Shown one piece after another: positions 8,469-16,630 of a stretch of DNA of 64,000 bases. The first letter of the stretch is position 1. Each line of letters starts with the position of its first letter. The stretch comes from Achromobacter sp. Root83 (lineage in GTDB: Bacteria > Pseudomonadota > Gammaproteobacteria > Burkholderiales > Burkholderiaceae_B). Made by a program: the position numbers and the translations under genes. The stretch is from positions 134,195 to 198,194 of the forward strand of contig NZ_LMIU01000006.1 of NCBI RefSeq assembly GCF_001428845.1. The letters run 5' to 3'. Under the pieces are notes generated by a model. It had not been told where the DNA came from and made no database searches. It was given only the letters and a program-made list of their open reading frames with translations.

Positions 8469-9641
8469 TCACAGGTACTTGAGCCAGGCGATATCGCGGC
8501 GCTGCGCCTTCAGCCGCCCGAACCAGCGCACGGGCCAGTACAGCGCCACCGCCAGCAGCAGCGCAATCAGCCACACCGAGGACACGTTATCGACGCCAAG
8601 GTATTTGCCCTGGTTCAGGCCCCAGATGCCCTCGCCCGCCAGGTACAACGCCTTCAGCACATACAGGTGCAACAGGTAGAAGAACATCGGCGCGGCGCCG
8701 AAGACGCACAGCACGCGCACCCAGCCGGCGGATTGCGCGCGCTCGATCAGCACGAGCAGGCACAGGCCCACGCCCAGCGTCAACAGCAGAAACATCAGCG
8801 AGGGCGGATATTTGGTGATGTTCACGAAGCTCATCACCGTATGCAGCGCATCGTCCTGCACGGCCCACTGCTGGGCCTGTCCATAACCATTCAACGCGCG
8901 CAGCGCCACAAAGCCCGTCACGGCGGCAAGACCCGCCGTCCACAGCCGGCGCTGGCGCCCGGCGGCCGGCATGCCGGCCTGGAACCAGGGCCCGGCCGCA
9001 AAGCCCAGCGCGATCACGCCGATCCACGGCAGCAAGGGATACGAGGTGCGCAGGCGCAGCGTGTCGCTCAGCACGATCCAGCCGCGGTCATGCAGCACCG
9101 CCCAGGGCACGTGCATGGCCTCGCCCGCCGCGAAATGCAGGCCGTCCAGCATATTGTGGCCAGCCACCAGCGCCACCCCGACGGCGGCCAGTGCCGCGCG
9201 CGGCAGCCACAGCAGCGCGGCCAGCGCCAGCATGGAAAGGCCGATCACCCAGATCACCTGCAGGTACACGACGGACGGGGGAAACTGGAACGTCCAGGCA
9301 AAGTTCACCACCAGGATTTCCAGCGCGATCAGGAAGGCGCCGCGTTTGGCCAGAAACGCCGCCGTGGCGGCGCGGCTGCCGGATTTTGCCCCGTAGAGCC
9401 AGGCCGACAGGCCCGTCAGGAACACAAACACCGGCGCGCACAGATGCGCCAGCAGGCGCGAGAAGAACAGGTCCGGCGAGGTTGCCGACACATCCATCGG
9501 ATCGCCGACCTGATGGTGAAGAAAGAAGGTTTCGCGCACATGGTCGAGCAACATGATGACGATGACCAGACCGCGCAAGGCGTCGATGGAGCGCAGGCGC
9601 GTGTGGCCGGCGGCGGGGGAAAGCGGAATCGGGGAAGCCAT
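8469..9641 (-). CDS. DUF1624/HGSNAT-type multi-spanning membrane protein
   Basis: The 390-residue protein has about ten hydrophobic segments and the characteristic N-terminal RSIDALRGLVIVIMLLDHVRETFF. This places it in the DUF1624 (COG3503) group, related to heparan-alpha-glucosaminide N-acetyltransferase and other membrane acyltransferases. The substrate is unknown. The ATG at 9641 matches the family start (short soluble N-terminus, then the RSIDALRG block); the longer open frame upstream overlaps the operator-like repeat and was rejected. It is first in an apparent two-gene operon with the porin. A function in envelope modification is inference. Confidence 0.8.
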   Translation of the reverse strand: MASPIPLSPAAGHTRLRSIDALRGLVIVIMLLDHVRETFFLHHQVGDPMDVSATSPDLFFSRLLAHLCAPVFVFLTGLSAWLYGAKSGSRAATAAFLAKRGAFLIALEILVVNFAWTFQFPPSVVYLQVIWVIGLSMLALAALLWLPRAALAAVGVALVAGHNMLDGLHFAAGEAMHVPWAVLHDRGWIVLSDTLRLRTSYPLLPWIGVIALGFAAGPWFQAGMPAAGRQRRLWTAGLAAVTGFVALRALNGYGQAQQWAVQDDALHTVMSFVNITKYPPSLMFLLLTLGVGLCLLVLIERAQSAGWVRVLCVFGAAPMFFYLLHLYVLKALYLAGEGIWGLNQGKYLGVDNVSSVWLIALLLAVALYWPVRWFGRLKAQRRDIAWLKYL

Positions 9642-9713
9642 GTAGGGATGCAGGGGTGGATAGCCGGCTGGCACGCTCCGTGCGAAGCGCGACGGCCAAA
9701 AAGACTGCGGATT

Positions 9714-9731
9714 GTAATGTAATAACATTAC
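9714..9731 (-). promoter_or_regulatory. Zur-box-like palindrome
   Basis: GTAATGTAATAACATTAC is an 18-bp palindrome with one mismatched inner pair, 73-90 bases upstream of the DUF1624-type gene start. From memory it equals the Zur (zinc uptake regulator) consensus published for the Agrobacterium group and resembles the gamma-proteobacterial form with TGTTATA...TATAACA. The predicted controlled operon is the membrane protein plus porin. No zur gene is in the window. Confidence 0.6.
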
Positions 9732-9805
9732 CAATCCAAGACAGCGCATCGCATTCCTTTCGCGCGTTCCCGTTCCGGCACGCCCCGCAGGCCGCGCCTG
9801 CACGG

Positions 9806-9832
9806 AAAAAGGGCCGTCTCTCAAGACGGCCC
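9806..9832 (-). terminator. Intrinsic terminator of the Bug/catabolic operon
   Basis: GGGCCGTCT (9811-9819) and AGACGGCCC (9824-9832) form a perfect 9-bp stem with a 4-base loop. AAAAA at 9806-9810 is a U-run on the minus strand. It ends the long leftward operon whose last gene stops at 9855. Confidence 0.88.
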
Positions 9833-9854
9833 ATCCACGCGCGGTTACTGTCGC

Positions 9855-10832
9855 TTATTCCGGCTGTATCCCGGCCTGCTTGACCTTGTCTCCCCAGACC
9901 TTCTCCTGCTGCGCCACGAACGGCCCGAACACCGAAGCGGGCGCTGGCGTGGGCTCCGCCCCCATCTGCGTCAGCTTCTTCTTCATGTCCTCGGACGACA
10001 CGACCTTGTAGAGTTCGTCTCCCAGGCGTTGCGCCACCGCCGGCGGCAGCTTGGCCGGCCCGAAGATTCCGACCCAGGCGGCCAGGTCGAAGCCCGGCTG
10101 CCCAAGCGCCTCGGACACGCTGGGCAGGTTCGGGGCCAGCGAACTGCGCTTCTCGGTGGACACCGCCAATGCCTTCAACGTGCCGGCCTGGATGTGCGCG
10201 GCCGCCGATGCCAGGTCCACGAACATGAAGGTGGCGCGCCCGCCAATGATGTCGGTCATCGCCTGTGGCGTGCTCTTGTAGGGAATGGCCGCCGCGCCCA
10301 GTCCGGTCATCTTGTCGAAAGACGCCGCCGAAATCTGGCCGGTGCTGTTGCCGTAGGCGTAGTTCAGGCTGGCGGGATTGGCCTTGCCGTAGCGCAGCAG
10401 CTCATCGACGCTGCCGATGGGCAGCTTGGCGCTGACCGCCAGCACGAAGGGAAAATTGCACACCTGCACCAAGGGCGTGAAATCCTTGATCGGGTTGTAG
10501 CGCAAGCTTTTGAACAGGTGGGGGTTGGACGAATGGGTGGTGTTCGTGGCCAGCATGATGGTGTAGCCATCCGGCTGCGCGCGCGCGACAAGATCGGTGG
10601 CGACCTGGCCGGAGGCGCCGGGGCGATTCTCGACGATCACCGGTTGCCCCAGCGCGGCCTGCAGCCGCTCGGCGATCAGACGGGCGACGATGTCGCTGGC
10701 GCTGCCCGCGCCAAAGGCGGTGATCAGCTTCACGGGCTGGGACGGATAATCCGCCGCCTGCGCGGCGGGTCCGGCCAGGCTTAGCGCGAGCCACGCGGCC
10801 GCGCAGAACGGCTTCAGTACTGAACGCATCAT
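9855..10832 (-). CDS. Bug family periplasmic substrate-binding receptor (TctC)
   Basis: The 325-residue exported protein has a signal peptide (MMRSVLKPFCAAAWLALSLAGPAAQAA) followed by YPSQPVKLITAFGAGSASDIVARLIAERL, the hallmark of the tripartite tricarboxylate receptor family greatly expanded in Bordetella/Achromobacter. Further blocks are GQPVIVENRPGASG, GYTIMLATNTTHSSNP and DFTPLVQV. Two adjacent ATGs exist; the first (10832) is 6 bases from AGGAG and is chosen. No TctA/TctB membrane genes are nearby, so the transporter partner is elsewhere or the protein acts as a sensor. As last gene of the 16496-9855 operon it probably captures the carboxylate that the operon degrades. Confidence 0.9.
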   Translation of the reverse strand: MMRSVLKPFCAAAWLALSLAGPAAQAADYPSQPVKLITAFGAGSASDIVARLIAERLQAALGQPVIVENRPGASGQVATDLVARAQPDGYTIMLATNTTHSSNPHLFKSLRYNPIKDFTPLVQVCNFPFVLAVSAKLPIGSVDELLRYGKANPASLNYAYGNSTGQISAASFDKMTGLGAAAIPYKSTPQAMTDIIGGRATFMFVDLASAAAHIQAGTLKALAVSTEKRSSLAPNLPSVSEALGQPGFDLAAWVGIFGPAKLPPAVAQRLGDELYKVVSSEDMKKKLTQMGAEPTPAPASVFGPFVAQQEKVWGDKVKQAGIQPE

Positions 10833-10920
10833 GTCTATCTCCTTGGTGAGACGCCGCCTTTGTGCCGGACGGTCGTTGGGAAGGCCGCTGGGGCCTGTCG
10901 TCGCTTGCGCCCGCCGGCAT

Positions 10921-11796
10921 TCAGCCGCTGGCTGGCACGCTGGCAAGAATGCGCATGGCCTGCTTCAGGTGCGGGCGGTCCAGCATTTCGCCGTCCAACT
11001 GCAACGTGCCCACGCCGGGCGCCTGCTCGAAGGCCTGGACGATGCGCCGCGCGCGCGCCACGTCGGCGGGATCCGGCGTGAACGCCTGATTGATGGGCGC
11101 CACCTGATCGGGATGGATCGCTATCTTTCCGGTGAAGCCCGCGCGGCGCGCCCGCGCCGAATCCTTCAGCAGCCCTTCCCCATCGCGGAAATTCCCCCAG
11201 ATCGTGTCGATGGCGGGCACGCCGGCCGTATTGGCGCCCAGCAGGCACAACGAACGCGCCAATTGATAGGTGAAGTCGTATTCGCCGTCCTCGCGACGGT
11301 TGCTGGCCGCGCCCAGCACCGCGGCCAGGTCCTCCGCGCCCCAGGTCAATCCACGCAGCCGCGGACTGCAGCCGGCATAGCTGCCCAGATTGAACATGGC
11401 GCCTGCGGTTTCGGTCGCGACGGGCATGATCCCGATGGCGCCCGGGTCCAGTCCATCCCGCGCCTCCAGCGCGGTCAGATAGTGGTCCAGCACAACGATG
11501 TCCCGCGCGCCTTGGCCTTTCGGCAACAGGATGGCGTCCGGCCCGGCCCGGACCACCGCCGCCAGATCGTCCAGCGCCAGGCCCGAATCCAGCGGATTGA
11601 TGCGTACCCATAGCTGCGGGCCCGTGGCGGGACGCGCCGCCAGATACTCCCGCACCATGCCGCGCGCCGCCGGCAGCCGCGTGGCGTCCACAGCGTCTTC
11701 CAGATCCAGGATCAGCGCGTCGGCGCCGCTGGACGGGGCCTTGGCCAGCTTGCGCTCGCTGTCCCCGGGAACAAACAACATCGATCTCAATGCCAT
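10921..11796 (-). CDS. HpcH/HpaI aldolase, CitE-like CoA-ester lyase
   Basis: The 291-residue cytosolic TIM-barrel protein is of the citrate lyase beta-subunit (CitE) family. It starts MALRSMLFVPGDSERKLAKAPSSGADALILDLEDAV, the usual opening, and carries the metal ligands expected in PVATETAGAMFNLGSY (Glu) and LTWGAEDLAAVLGA (Asp), plus IHPDQVAPINQAF near the C-terminus. Free-standing CitE-like enzymes cleave or hydrolyse short acyl-CoAs such as malyl-, citramalyl- or hydroxyacyl-CoA. It lies 11 bases downstream of an enoyl-CoA hydratase, so a hydration-then-cleavage sequence is plausible. The exact substrate is unknown. Confidence 0.87.
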   Translation of the reverse strand: MALRSMLFVPGDSERKLAKAPSSGADALILDLEDAVDATRLPAARGMVREYLAARPATGPQLWVRINPLDSGLALDDLAAVVRAGPDAILLPKGQGARDIVVLDHYLTALEARDGLDPGAIGIMPVATETAGAMFNLGSYAGCSPRLRGLTWGAEDLAAVLGAASNRREDGEYDFTYQLARSLCLLGANTAGVPAIDTIWGNFRDGEGLLKDSARARRAGFTGKIAIHPDQVAPINQAFTPDPADVARARRIVQAFEQAPGVGTLQLDGEMLDRPHLKQAMRILASVPASG

Positions 11797-11807
11797 CTTC
11801 CTGCTCC

Positions 11808-12581
11808 TCACTGTCCTTGAAATTTGGGTGCCCGCCGTTCCGCGAACGCCTGCGTGCCTTCCGCGACATCGGCCGAATCCTGCAACAGCCGCAGGAACAA
11901 CTGTTCCAGCCGCAGACCGGTTGCCAGGTCGGCGTCCCGGCTGCGCAATGCCAGTTCCTTGGCCGCCTGAACGGCAAGCGGCGCATTCGCGGCAAGCCTG
12001 CGCGCATACGACATGGCCGCCGGCAATAGTTCCTCTCGCGGCACCACCCGGTTCACCAACCCCCAACGGCTGGCGGCGTCCGCATCGAAGGCGTCGCCCA
12101 GCAGCAGCATCTCCATGGCGATGGCGTGCGGCAACTGCTGCGCCACGCGCTGCGTGCCGCCGTTGGCCGGGAATACGCCGCGCTGCACTTCCGTCAGGCC
12201 GAAGGTGGCCGTGGGCACGCATACGCGCAGGTCGGTGGCCAGCAGCAGCGTCATGCCGCCGCCCAGGCAATGGCCGTTGACGGCGGCGACGACGGGCTTC
12301 CAGACTTCCAGCCCGCGGTTCAACAATTGGCCCTGCTGCGTGTTCATCAGCGCCGCCAGGCTGGGCGGCGCGCCGACGAACGACTTCAGGTCCGCGCCGG
12401 CGCAGAAGGCCCGCTCGCCCGCCCCGGTGATCACGGCCACGCGGATGCCGTCGTCGTCCCTGACGCGGCGCCAGGCCTGGGACAAGGCGTCGTAGTGCGC
12501 GTGGTCCAGCGCGTTGCTTTTTTGGGGGCGGTTGATCGTGATCACCGCCACGCCGTCCTGTTCGTCAAAGTCGATGGACAT
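11808..12581 (-). CDS. Enoyl-CoA hydratase/isomerase family protein
   Basis: The 257-residue crotonase-fold protein shows the oxyanion-hole segments FCAGADLKSF and NGHCLGGGMTLLLATDLRV, the EVQRGVFPANGGTQRV block carrying one conserved Glu, and a C-terminal helix ending KFQGQ. It adds water to (or isomerises) a 2-enoyl-CoA. The start MSIDFDEQDGVAVITINRP matches the family; upstream codons were dropped. One base separates it from the preceding CoA transferase gene, so they are cotranscribed. A second hydratase, the MaoC protein, opens the same operon, which suggests two different hydration steps. Confidence 0.9.
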   Translation of the reverse strand: MSIDFDEQDGVAVITINRPQKSNALDHAHYDALSQAWRRVRDDDGIRVAVITGAGERAFCAGADLKSFVGAPPSLAALMNTQQGQLLNRGLEVWKPVVAAVNGHCLGGGMTLLLATDLRVCVPTATFGLTEVQRGVFPANGGTQRVAQQLPHAIAMEMLLLGDAFDADAASRWGLVNRVVPREELLPAAMSYARRLAANAPLAVQAAKELALRSRDADLATGLRLEQLFLRLLQDSADVAEGTQAFAERRAPKFQGQ

Positions 12582-12582
12582 G

Positions 12583-13791
12583 TCAGGCTGCTTCCCCCGC
12601 CGTGGACGCCGGGCGCGGCGCCAGCGCATCCAGATACCGCCGGATGGCGGCCTCGCCGTATCCCAGCTCGGCCAGGACCTGCCGCGTGTGCTCGCCCACT
12701 TTGGGTGGCGGCAACGAAGGTTCCGGCCGCTCGCCGTCGAAACGCAAGGGCTGGGACACCACGTTCAACGCGCCGTGCGCGGAATCGTCGAAGCGATAGA
12801 CCATTTCGCTGGCGGCCATGTGCGGATGCGCCAGGACCTCGCCCACGCTCTGGATCGGCGCGCAGGGAATGCCCGCGCGCCCCAGGCGCTCGATCCAGGC
12901 ATCGCGGCTGTCCGCGCGCATGATGTCGGCCACCAGGGCCAGCACATCCGCCCGGTTGCGCACGCGGTCGGCATTGGTCGCATAGCGCGGGTCGTCTGCC
13001 AGGCCGGGCCGGCCAACCTCGTTGCAGAAGGTGCGCCACAGCGTATCGTTGGCCACGCCCAGCAGCACGGGACGGTCGCTGGCGTCGAACACCTGGTAGG
13101 GGCACAGGGATTCGTGGGCCGACCCCCAGCGGCGCGGCTCGCTGCCCCGTTCCCAGTAGCTCTGCATCACATAGCCCATGAAGCCGACCGAGGTGTCGAA
13201 CAGCGACGCCTCGACCTGGCAACCCTTGCCGGTGCGCAGCCTGCGCACCACGGCGGCCAGGATGCCGGTGGCGGCGTGCATGCCTGTCGCCTGGTCGATG
13301 GGAGAGATCGGACTGCGGATCGCGGGTCCGTCCTCTTCGCCGGTGATGGACATCATGCCGCAGAAGGCCTGCAGGATGACGTCGTAGCCCTTGCCCCGGT
13401 TCAACGGCCCCTTGCTGCCGAAGCCCGAGATGCTGCAATAGACCACGTCGGGGCGCAGCGCGGCCGCGCTGGCATAGTCGATGCCCAGCCGGGCCGCCAC
13501 CCCGGGGCCGAAGCTTTCCACCACGATGTCCGCCGTGGCGATCAGGCGTTGCGCCGCCTCCCGCCCTTCGGGCGATTTCAGATCCAGCGCCACGCTGCGC
13601 TTGTTCCGGTTCACGCTCAGGAACACCGTGCCGTCATCATTGCGGAACGGCGGCCATCGGCGCGTGTCGTCTCCCTGGAGCGGCTCGACCTTGATGACTT
13701 CCGCTCCCATGTCACCCAGATACTGCGTGCACAACGGCCCGGCCAGCACCTTGGAAAAATCCACCACCCGCAGTCCTTGCAAGGCATCCAT
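12583..13791 (-). CDS. Class III CoA transferase (CaiB/BaiF)
   Basis: The 402-residue protein starts MDALQGLRVVDFSKVLAGPLCTQYLGDMGAEVIKVE and has the catalytic Asp at residue 166 in SPIDQATGMHAATG, both hallmarks of formyl-CoA transferase-like enzymes that move CoA between carboxylic acids through an aspartyl anhydride. Three in-frame starts lie within 24 bases; the ATG at 13791 has AGGAG 9 bases upstream, whereas the one at 13800 directly abuts it. The enzyme probably activates the incoming acid of this operon, with succinyl- or acetyl-CoA as likely donor (inference). Confidence 0.9.
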   Translation of the reverse strand: MDALQGLRVVDFSKVLAGPLCTQYLGDMGAEVIKVEPLQGDDTRRWPPFRNDDGTVFLSVNRNKRSVALDLKSPEGREAAQRLIATADIVVESFGPGVAARLGIDYASAAALRPDVVYCSISGFGSKGPLNRGKGYDVILQAFCGMMSITGEEDGPAIRSPISPIDQATGMHAATGILAAVVRRLRTGKGCQVEASLFDTSVGFMGYVMQSYWERGSEPRRWGSAHESLCPYQVFDASDRPVLLGVANDTLWRTFCNEVGRPGLADDPRYATNADRVRNRADVLALVADIMRADSRDAWIERLGRAGIPCAPIQSVGEVLAHPHMAASEMVYRFDDSAHGALNVVSQPLRFDGERPEPSLPPPKVGEHTRQVLAELGYGEAAIRRYLDALAPRPASTAGEAA

Positions 13792-13827
13792 CGCAACCAT
13801 CTCCTGTATGCGCATGCTCCATGTTGC

Positions 13828-14760
13828 TCAGAATGCAACGTTGGCGCCGCCCTTGGTTTGAATCATGGCCCGGGCCTCGTCGGGCGTGGCGATCTCGAGC
13901 GAAAGCTCTTCCAGGATGCGGCGGATCTTCGCGACCTGCTCGGCATTGGAGGCCGCCAGCTTGCCGCGTCCCGCATACAGGCTGTCTTCCAACCCGACCC
14001 GGACGTTCCCCCCCAGCAGCGCACTGGAGGTGACGAACGGCATCTGGTGGCGGCCAGCCGCCAGTACCGACAGGTAGTAGTCATCGCCGAACAGGCGATC
14101 GGCGATGGTGCGCATGTGCAACAGGTTGTCGTGATCGGCGCCGATGCCGCCCAGGATGCCGAAAATGCACTGCAGAAAGAACGGCGGCTTGGCCAGGCCC
14201 CGGTCGACGAAATGCGCCAGGTTGTACAGATGGCCGACGTCGTAGCACTCGAACTCGAATCGCGTGCCCAGGTCCGACAATTCGTGCAAGCCACGCTCGA
14301 TCTGCGCAAAGGTGTTCGACAGGATGAAGTCGCGCGTCATTTCGAGATAGGGCTTTTCCCAATCGAACCTGAACTCGCTGATGCGCTCGCCCGCGCCCGC
14401 GATGTTGAAATTCAGGGATCCCATGTTCATCGACGCGACCTCGGGCTGCGCCCATTTGGCCGGCGCCAGCCGCTGGTCCAGGGACATGCCCAGGCCGCCC
14501 CCCGTGGTGATGTTCAGGATGGCATTGCTGCGAGCCTTGATCTCGGGCAGGAATTGCGCGAACAGCTTGGGATCCTGGTCCGGCCGGCCGGTTTCGGGGT
14601 CACGCGCATGCAGGTGCAGCATCGCGGCGCCGGCCTCGGCGGCGGCCACCGCATCATCCGCGATCTGCCGGGGCGTGATCGGCAGGTATGGCGACATCGA
14701 CGGCGTGTGGATCGAGCCCGTGACGGCGCAGGTGATGATGACCTTCGGGGATTTGCGCAT
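13828..14760 (-). CDS. Beta-keto acid cleavage enzyme (BKACE, DUF849)
   Basis: The 310-residue Zn-dependent TIM-barrel enzyme starts MRKSPKVIITCAVTGSIHTPSMSPYLPITP and shows the metal-binding LHLHARDPETGRP (H49, H51), NITTGGGLGMSLDQRL, SMNMGSLNF and FGILGGIGADHDNL. BKACE enzymes condense a beta-keto acid with acetyl-CoA and release acetoacetate plus a new acyl-CoA; the founder is Kce of lysine fermentation, and the family covers many substrates. The residues lining the substrate pocket would be needed to sort it. It lies between the acyl-CoA dehydrogenase and the CoA transferase genes, so it is probably the carbon-carbon cleaving step. Confidence 0.92.
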   Translation of the reverse strand: MRKSPKVIITCAVTGSIHTPSMSPYLPITPRQIADDAVAAAEAGAAMLHLHARDPETGRPDQDPKLFAQFLPEIKARSNAILNITTGGGLGMSLDQRLAPAKWAQPEVASMNMGSLNFNIAGAGERISEFRFDWEKPYLEMTRDFILSNTFAQIERGLHELSDLGTRFEFECYDVGHLYNLAHFVDRGLAKPPFFLQCIFGILGGIGADHDNLLHMRTIADRLFGDDYYLSVLAAGRHQMPFVTSSALLGGNVRVGLEDSLYAGRGKLAASNAEQVAKIRRILEELSLEIATPDEARAMIQTKGGANVAF

Positions 14761-14814
14761 GCTTGTCTCCTTCTGGATTCTGGCGGCGCGCCTGCTGGCG
14801 GGCGCGTCTTTCGA

Positions 14815-15981
14815 TCAATACGATTTGGGCAGGCCCAGCACCTTCTCGGCGATGTAGCAAAGAATGAGCTGCGGCGACACGGGCGCGATGCGTGGCAGCA
14901 TGGCCTCGCGGAAATAGCGCTCCACGTGATATTCCTTCGCGTAGCCCATGCCGCCGTGAGTCAGGACGGCGGTTTCGCAGGCGCGAAAGCCCGCCTCCGC
15001 GCAAAAGAACTTCGCCGCGTTGGCCTCGGCGCCGCACGGCTGCCCCTGGTCATACATCCACGCGGCGCGGCGGTACAGCAATTCGGCCGCTTCCAGTTCC
15101 ACCCACCGTTCGGCCAGCGGATGTTGCACGCCCTGGTTCTGGCCGATGGGGCGATCGAACACCACCCGCTCGCCCGCATACGCGGCGGCCCGCCGCAAGG
15201 CCGCCCGCCCCAGGCCGGTGGCTTCGGCCGCCAGCAGGACGCGCTCGGGATTCAAGCCATGCAGGATGTAGGAAAAGCCATTGCCTTCCTCGCCGATGCG
15301 GTCTTCGACCGGCACCTCCAGCCCGTCGATGAACAGCTCGTTGGAGTCCACCGCCTTGCGCCCGAGCTTTTCGATCTCGCGCACGCTGATGCGGCTGCGG
15401 TCCAGGTCGGTATAGAACAGGCTCAGTCCCTGCGTGGGCGCCGTGACCTGATCCAGCGGAGTGGTTCGGGCCAACAGCAGGATCTTGCCCGCCACCTGCG
15501 CCGTGGAAATCCAGATTTTCTGGCCGTTGACGACGTAGCGGTCGCCCCGGCGTACCGCCAGCGTGCGCAGCTTCAGCGTATTCAGGCCGGTATTGGGTTC
15601 CGTGACACCAAAGCAGGCTTTCTGTTCGCCGCTGATGATGGGGGGCAGCCAGCGCGCGCGCTGCGCATCGCTGCCATGCACCACCACGGGGTGCAGGCCA
15701 AACACGTTCATGTGTATGGACGAGGCGCCTGCCATGCCGGCGCCGGACGCGGCCACGGTTTCCATCATCAGTGCCGCTTCCTGGATGCCAAGTCCCGCGC
15801 CGCCGTACTCAGCCGGCATCGCCACGCCCAGCCAGCCGGCGCCCGCCATGGAGGCATAGAAGTCCTGGGGAAAGCCGCCCTCTTTGTCCTTGCGGGTCCA
15901 ATAGTCGTCGTCAAACCCGGCGCACAGATCCTGCACGGCGCGGCGGATGGCGTCCTGTTCTTCGGTCAGCGCGAAATCCAT
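14815..15981 (-). CDS. Acyl-CoA dehydrogenase
   Basis: The 388-residue FAD enzyme opens MDFALTEEQDAIRRAVQDLCAGFDDDYW. It shows the ACAD signature regions CFGVTEPNTGLNTLKLRT and KIWISTAQ in the middle domain and GGMGYAKEYHVERYFREAMLPRI at the C-terminus. It introduces a 2,3 double bond in an acyl-CoA and passes electrons to ETF. The ATG at 15981 has GAGG at good distance; a TTG four codons upstream was rejected. Neighbours are a MaoC hydratase upstream and BKACE downstream, giving a beta-oxidation-like order. Confidence 0.9.
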   Translation of the reverse strand: MDFALTEEQDAIRRAVQDLCAGFDDDYWTRKDKEGGFPQDFYASMAGAGWLGVAMPAEYGGAGLGIQEAALMMETVAASGAGMAGASSIHMNVFGLHPVVVHGSDAQRARWLPPIISGEQKACFGVTEPNTGLNTLKLRTLAVRRGDRYVVNGQKIWISTAQVAGKILLLARTTPLDQVTAPTQGLSLFYTDLDRSRISVREIEKLGRKAVDSNELFIDGLEVPVEDRIGEEGNGFSYILHGLNPERVLLAAEATGLGRAALRRAAAYAGERVVFDRPIGQNQGVQHPLAERWVELEAAELLYRRAAWMYDQGQPCGAEANAAKFFCAEAGFRACETAVLTHGGMGYAKEYHVERYFREAMLPRIAPVSPQLILCYIAEKVLGLPKSY

Positions 15982-16031
15982 GGGCAACCTCAAATGGGAA
16001 AATCAGCAAAGCCCTACGCAAGCGAGATGGC

Positions 16032-16496
16032 TCAGGCGGCCTGCGCCGCGGGTTGCCGCAGCATCAGCGCGACCCGGCGGCACGTCGCCACCAGTTCGTC
16101 CCGCTGGTTATAGGCACGGTGGCCGAACACTACGATGCCGTTTTCCGGCCGCGAACGGCTGTCGCGCAGTTCCAGCACTTCGGATTCGACCCGCAAGGTG
16201 TCGCCCGTGAACACCGGGCCCGGAAAGCGCACCTCGTCCCAGCCCAGGTTGCCGACCGTGGTGCCCAGCGTGGTGTCGCCGACCGATATGCCCACCATCA
16301 GCCCAAGCGTGAACGCGCTGTTGACCAGCGGGCGGCCGAACTCGGTGGTCTTGGCGTATTCCGCGTCCAGGTGGATCGCGGCGGGATTTAGAGTCATGGT
16401 GGTGAACAGCACGTTGTCGGTCTCGGTGACCGTGCGCCGCACGTCGTGCGTGAAGCGTTGTCCGACTTGGAATTGCTCGAAATACAACCCAGCCAT
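16032..16496 (-). CDS. MaoC-like (R)-specific enoyl-CoA hydratase
   Basis: The 154-residue hot-dog-fold protein starts [32 protein letters not shown] and carries the hydratase motif region with N, D and H residues ([27 protein letters not shown]). It hydrates a trans-2-enoyl-CoA or dehydrates the 3-hydroxyacyl-CoA; related mesaconyl-CoA hydratases act on branched diacids. Start 16496 follows CAGGAGACGACG. It is the first gene of the seven-gene leftward operon, and its promoter region is shared with the divergent oxidoreductase at 16631. Confidence 0.88.
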   Translation of the reverse strand: MAGLYFEQFQVGQRFTHDVRRTVTETDNVLFTTMTLNPAAIHLDAEYAKTTEFGRPLVNSAFTLGLMVGISVGDTTLGTTVGNLGWDEVRFPGPVFTGDTLRVESEVLELRDSRSRPENGIVVFGHRAYNQRDELVATCRRVALMLRQPAAQAA

Positions 16497-16580
16497 CGTC
16501 GTCTCCTGTTGCGCTTGCGGGATACCCTCTTCCCGTCTGGCCATGGACATCCATGCCGGTTGCGCTAAACTGAACGCTAA

Positions 16581-16600
16581 CATACTGTATGCATCCATAC
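16581..16600. promoter_or_regulatory. Overlapping dyads in the divergent promoter
   Basis: Two perfect dyads overlap: CATAC-T-GTATG (16581-16591) and GTATG-CATC-CATAC (16587-16600). They lie midway between the divergent MaoC (16496) and oxidoreductase (16631) genes. Such compound symmetry is typical of MarR-family operators, and a MarR gene is second in the rightward operon, so it may control both directions. The assignment is inference. Confidence 0.5.
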
Positions 16601-16630
16601 CATATTGGGAACAACCCGAGGAGACACCCC

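Noticed and set aside
9855-10832. Reading the Bug genes as part of complete TctABC transporters
   Set aside because: No TctA- or TctB-like membrane genes occur anywhere in the window; orphan Bug receptors are normal in Bordetella-like genomes.
12514-16113. 1199-codon open frame on the plus strand across the BKACE operon
   Set aside because: It runs antisense through four well-recognised genes and has the His/Arg/Gln-rich composition of a high-GC shadow frame.
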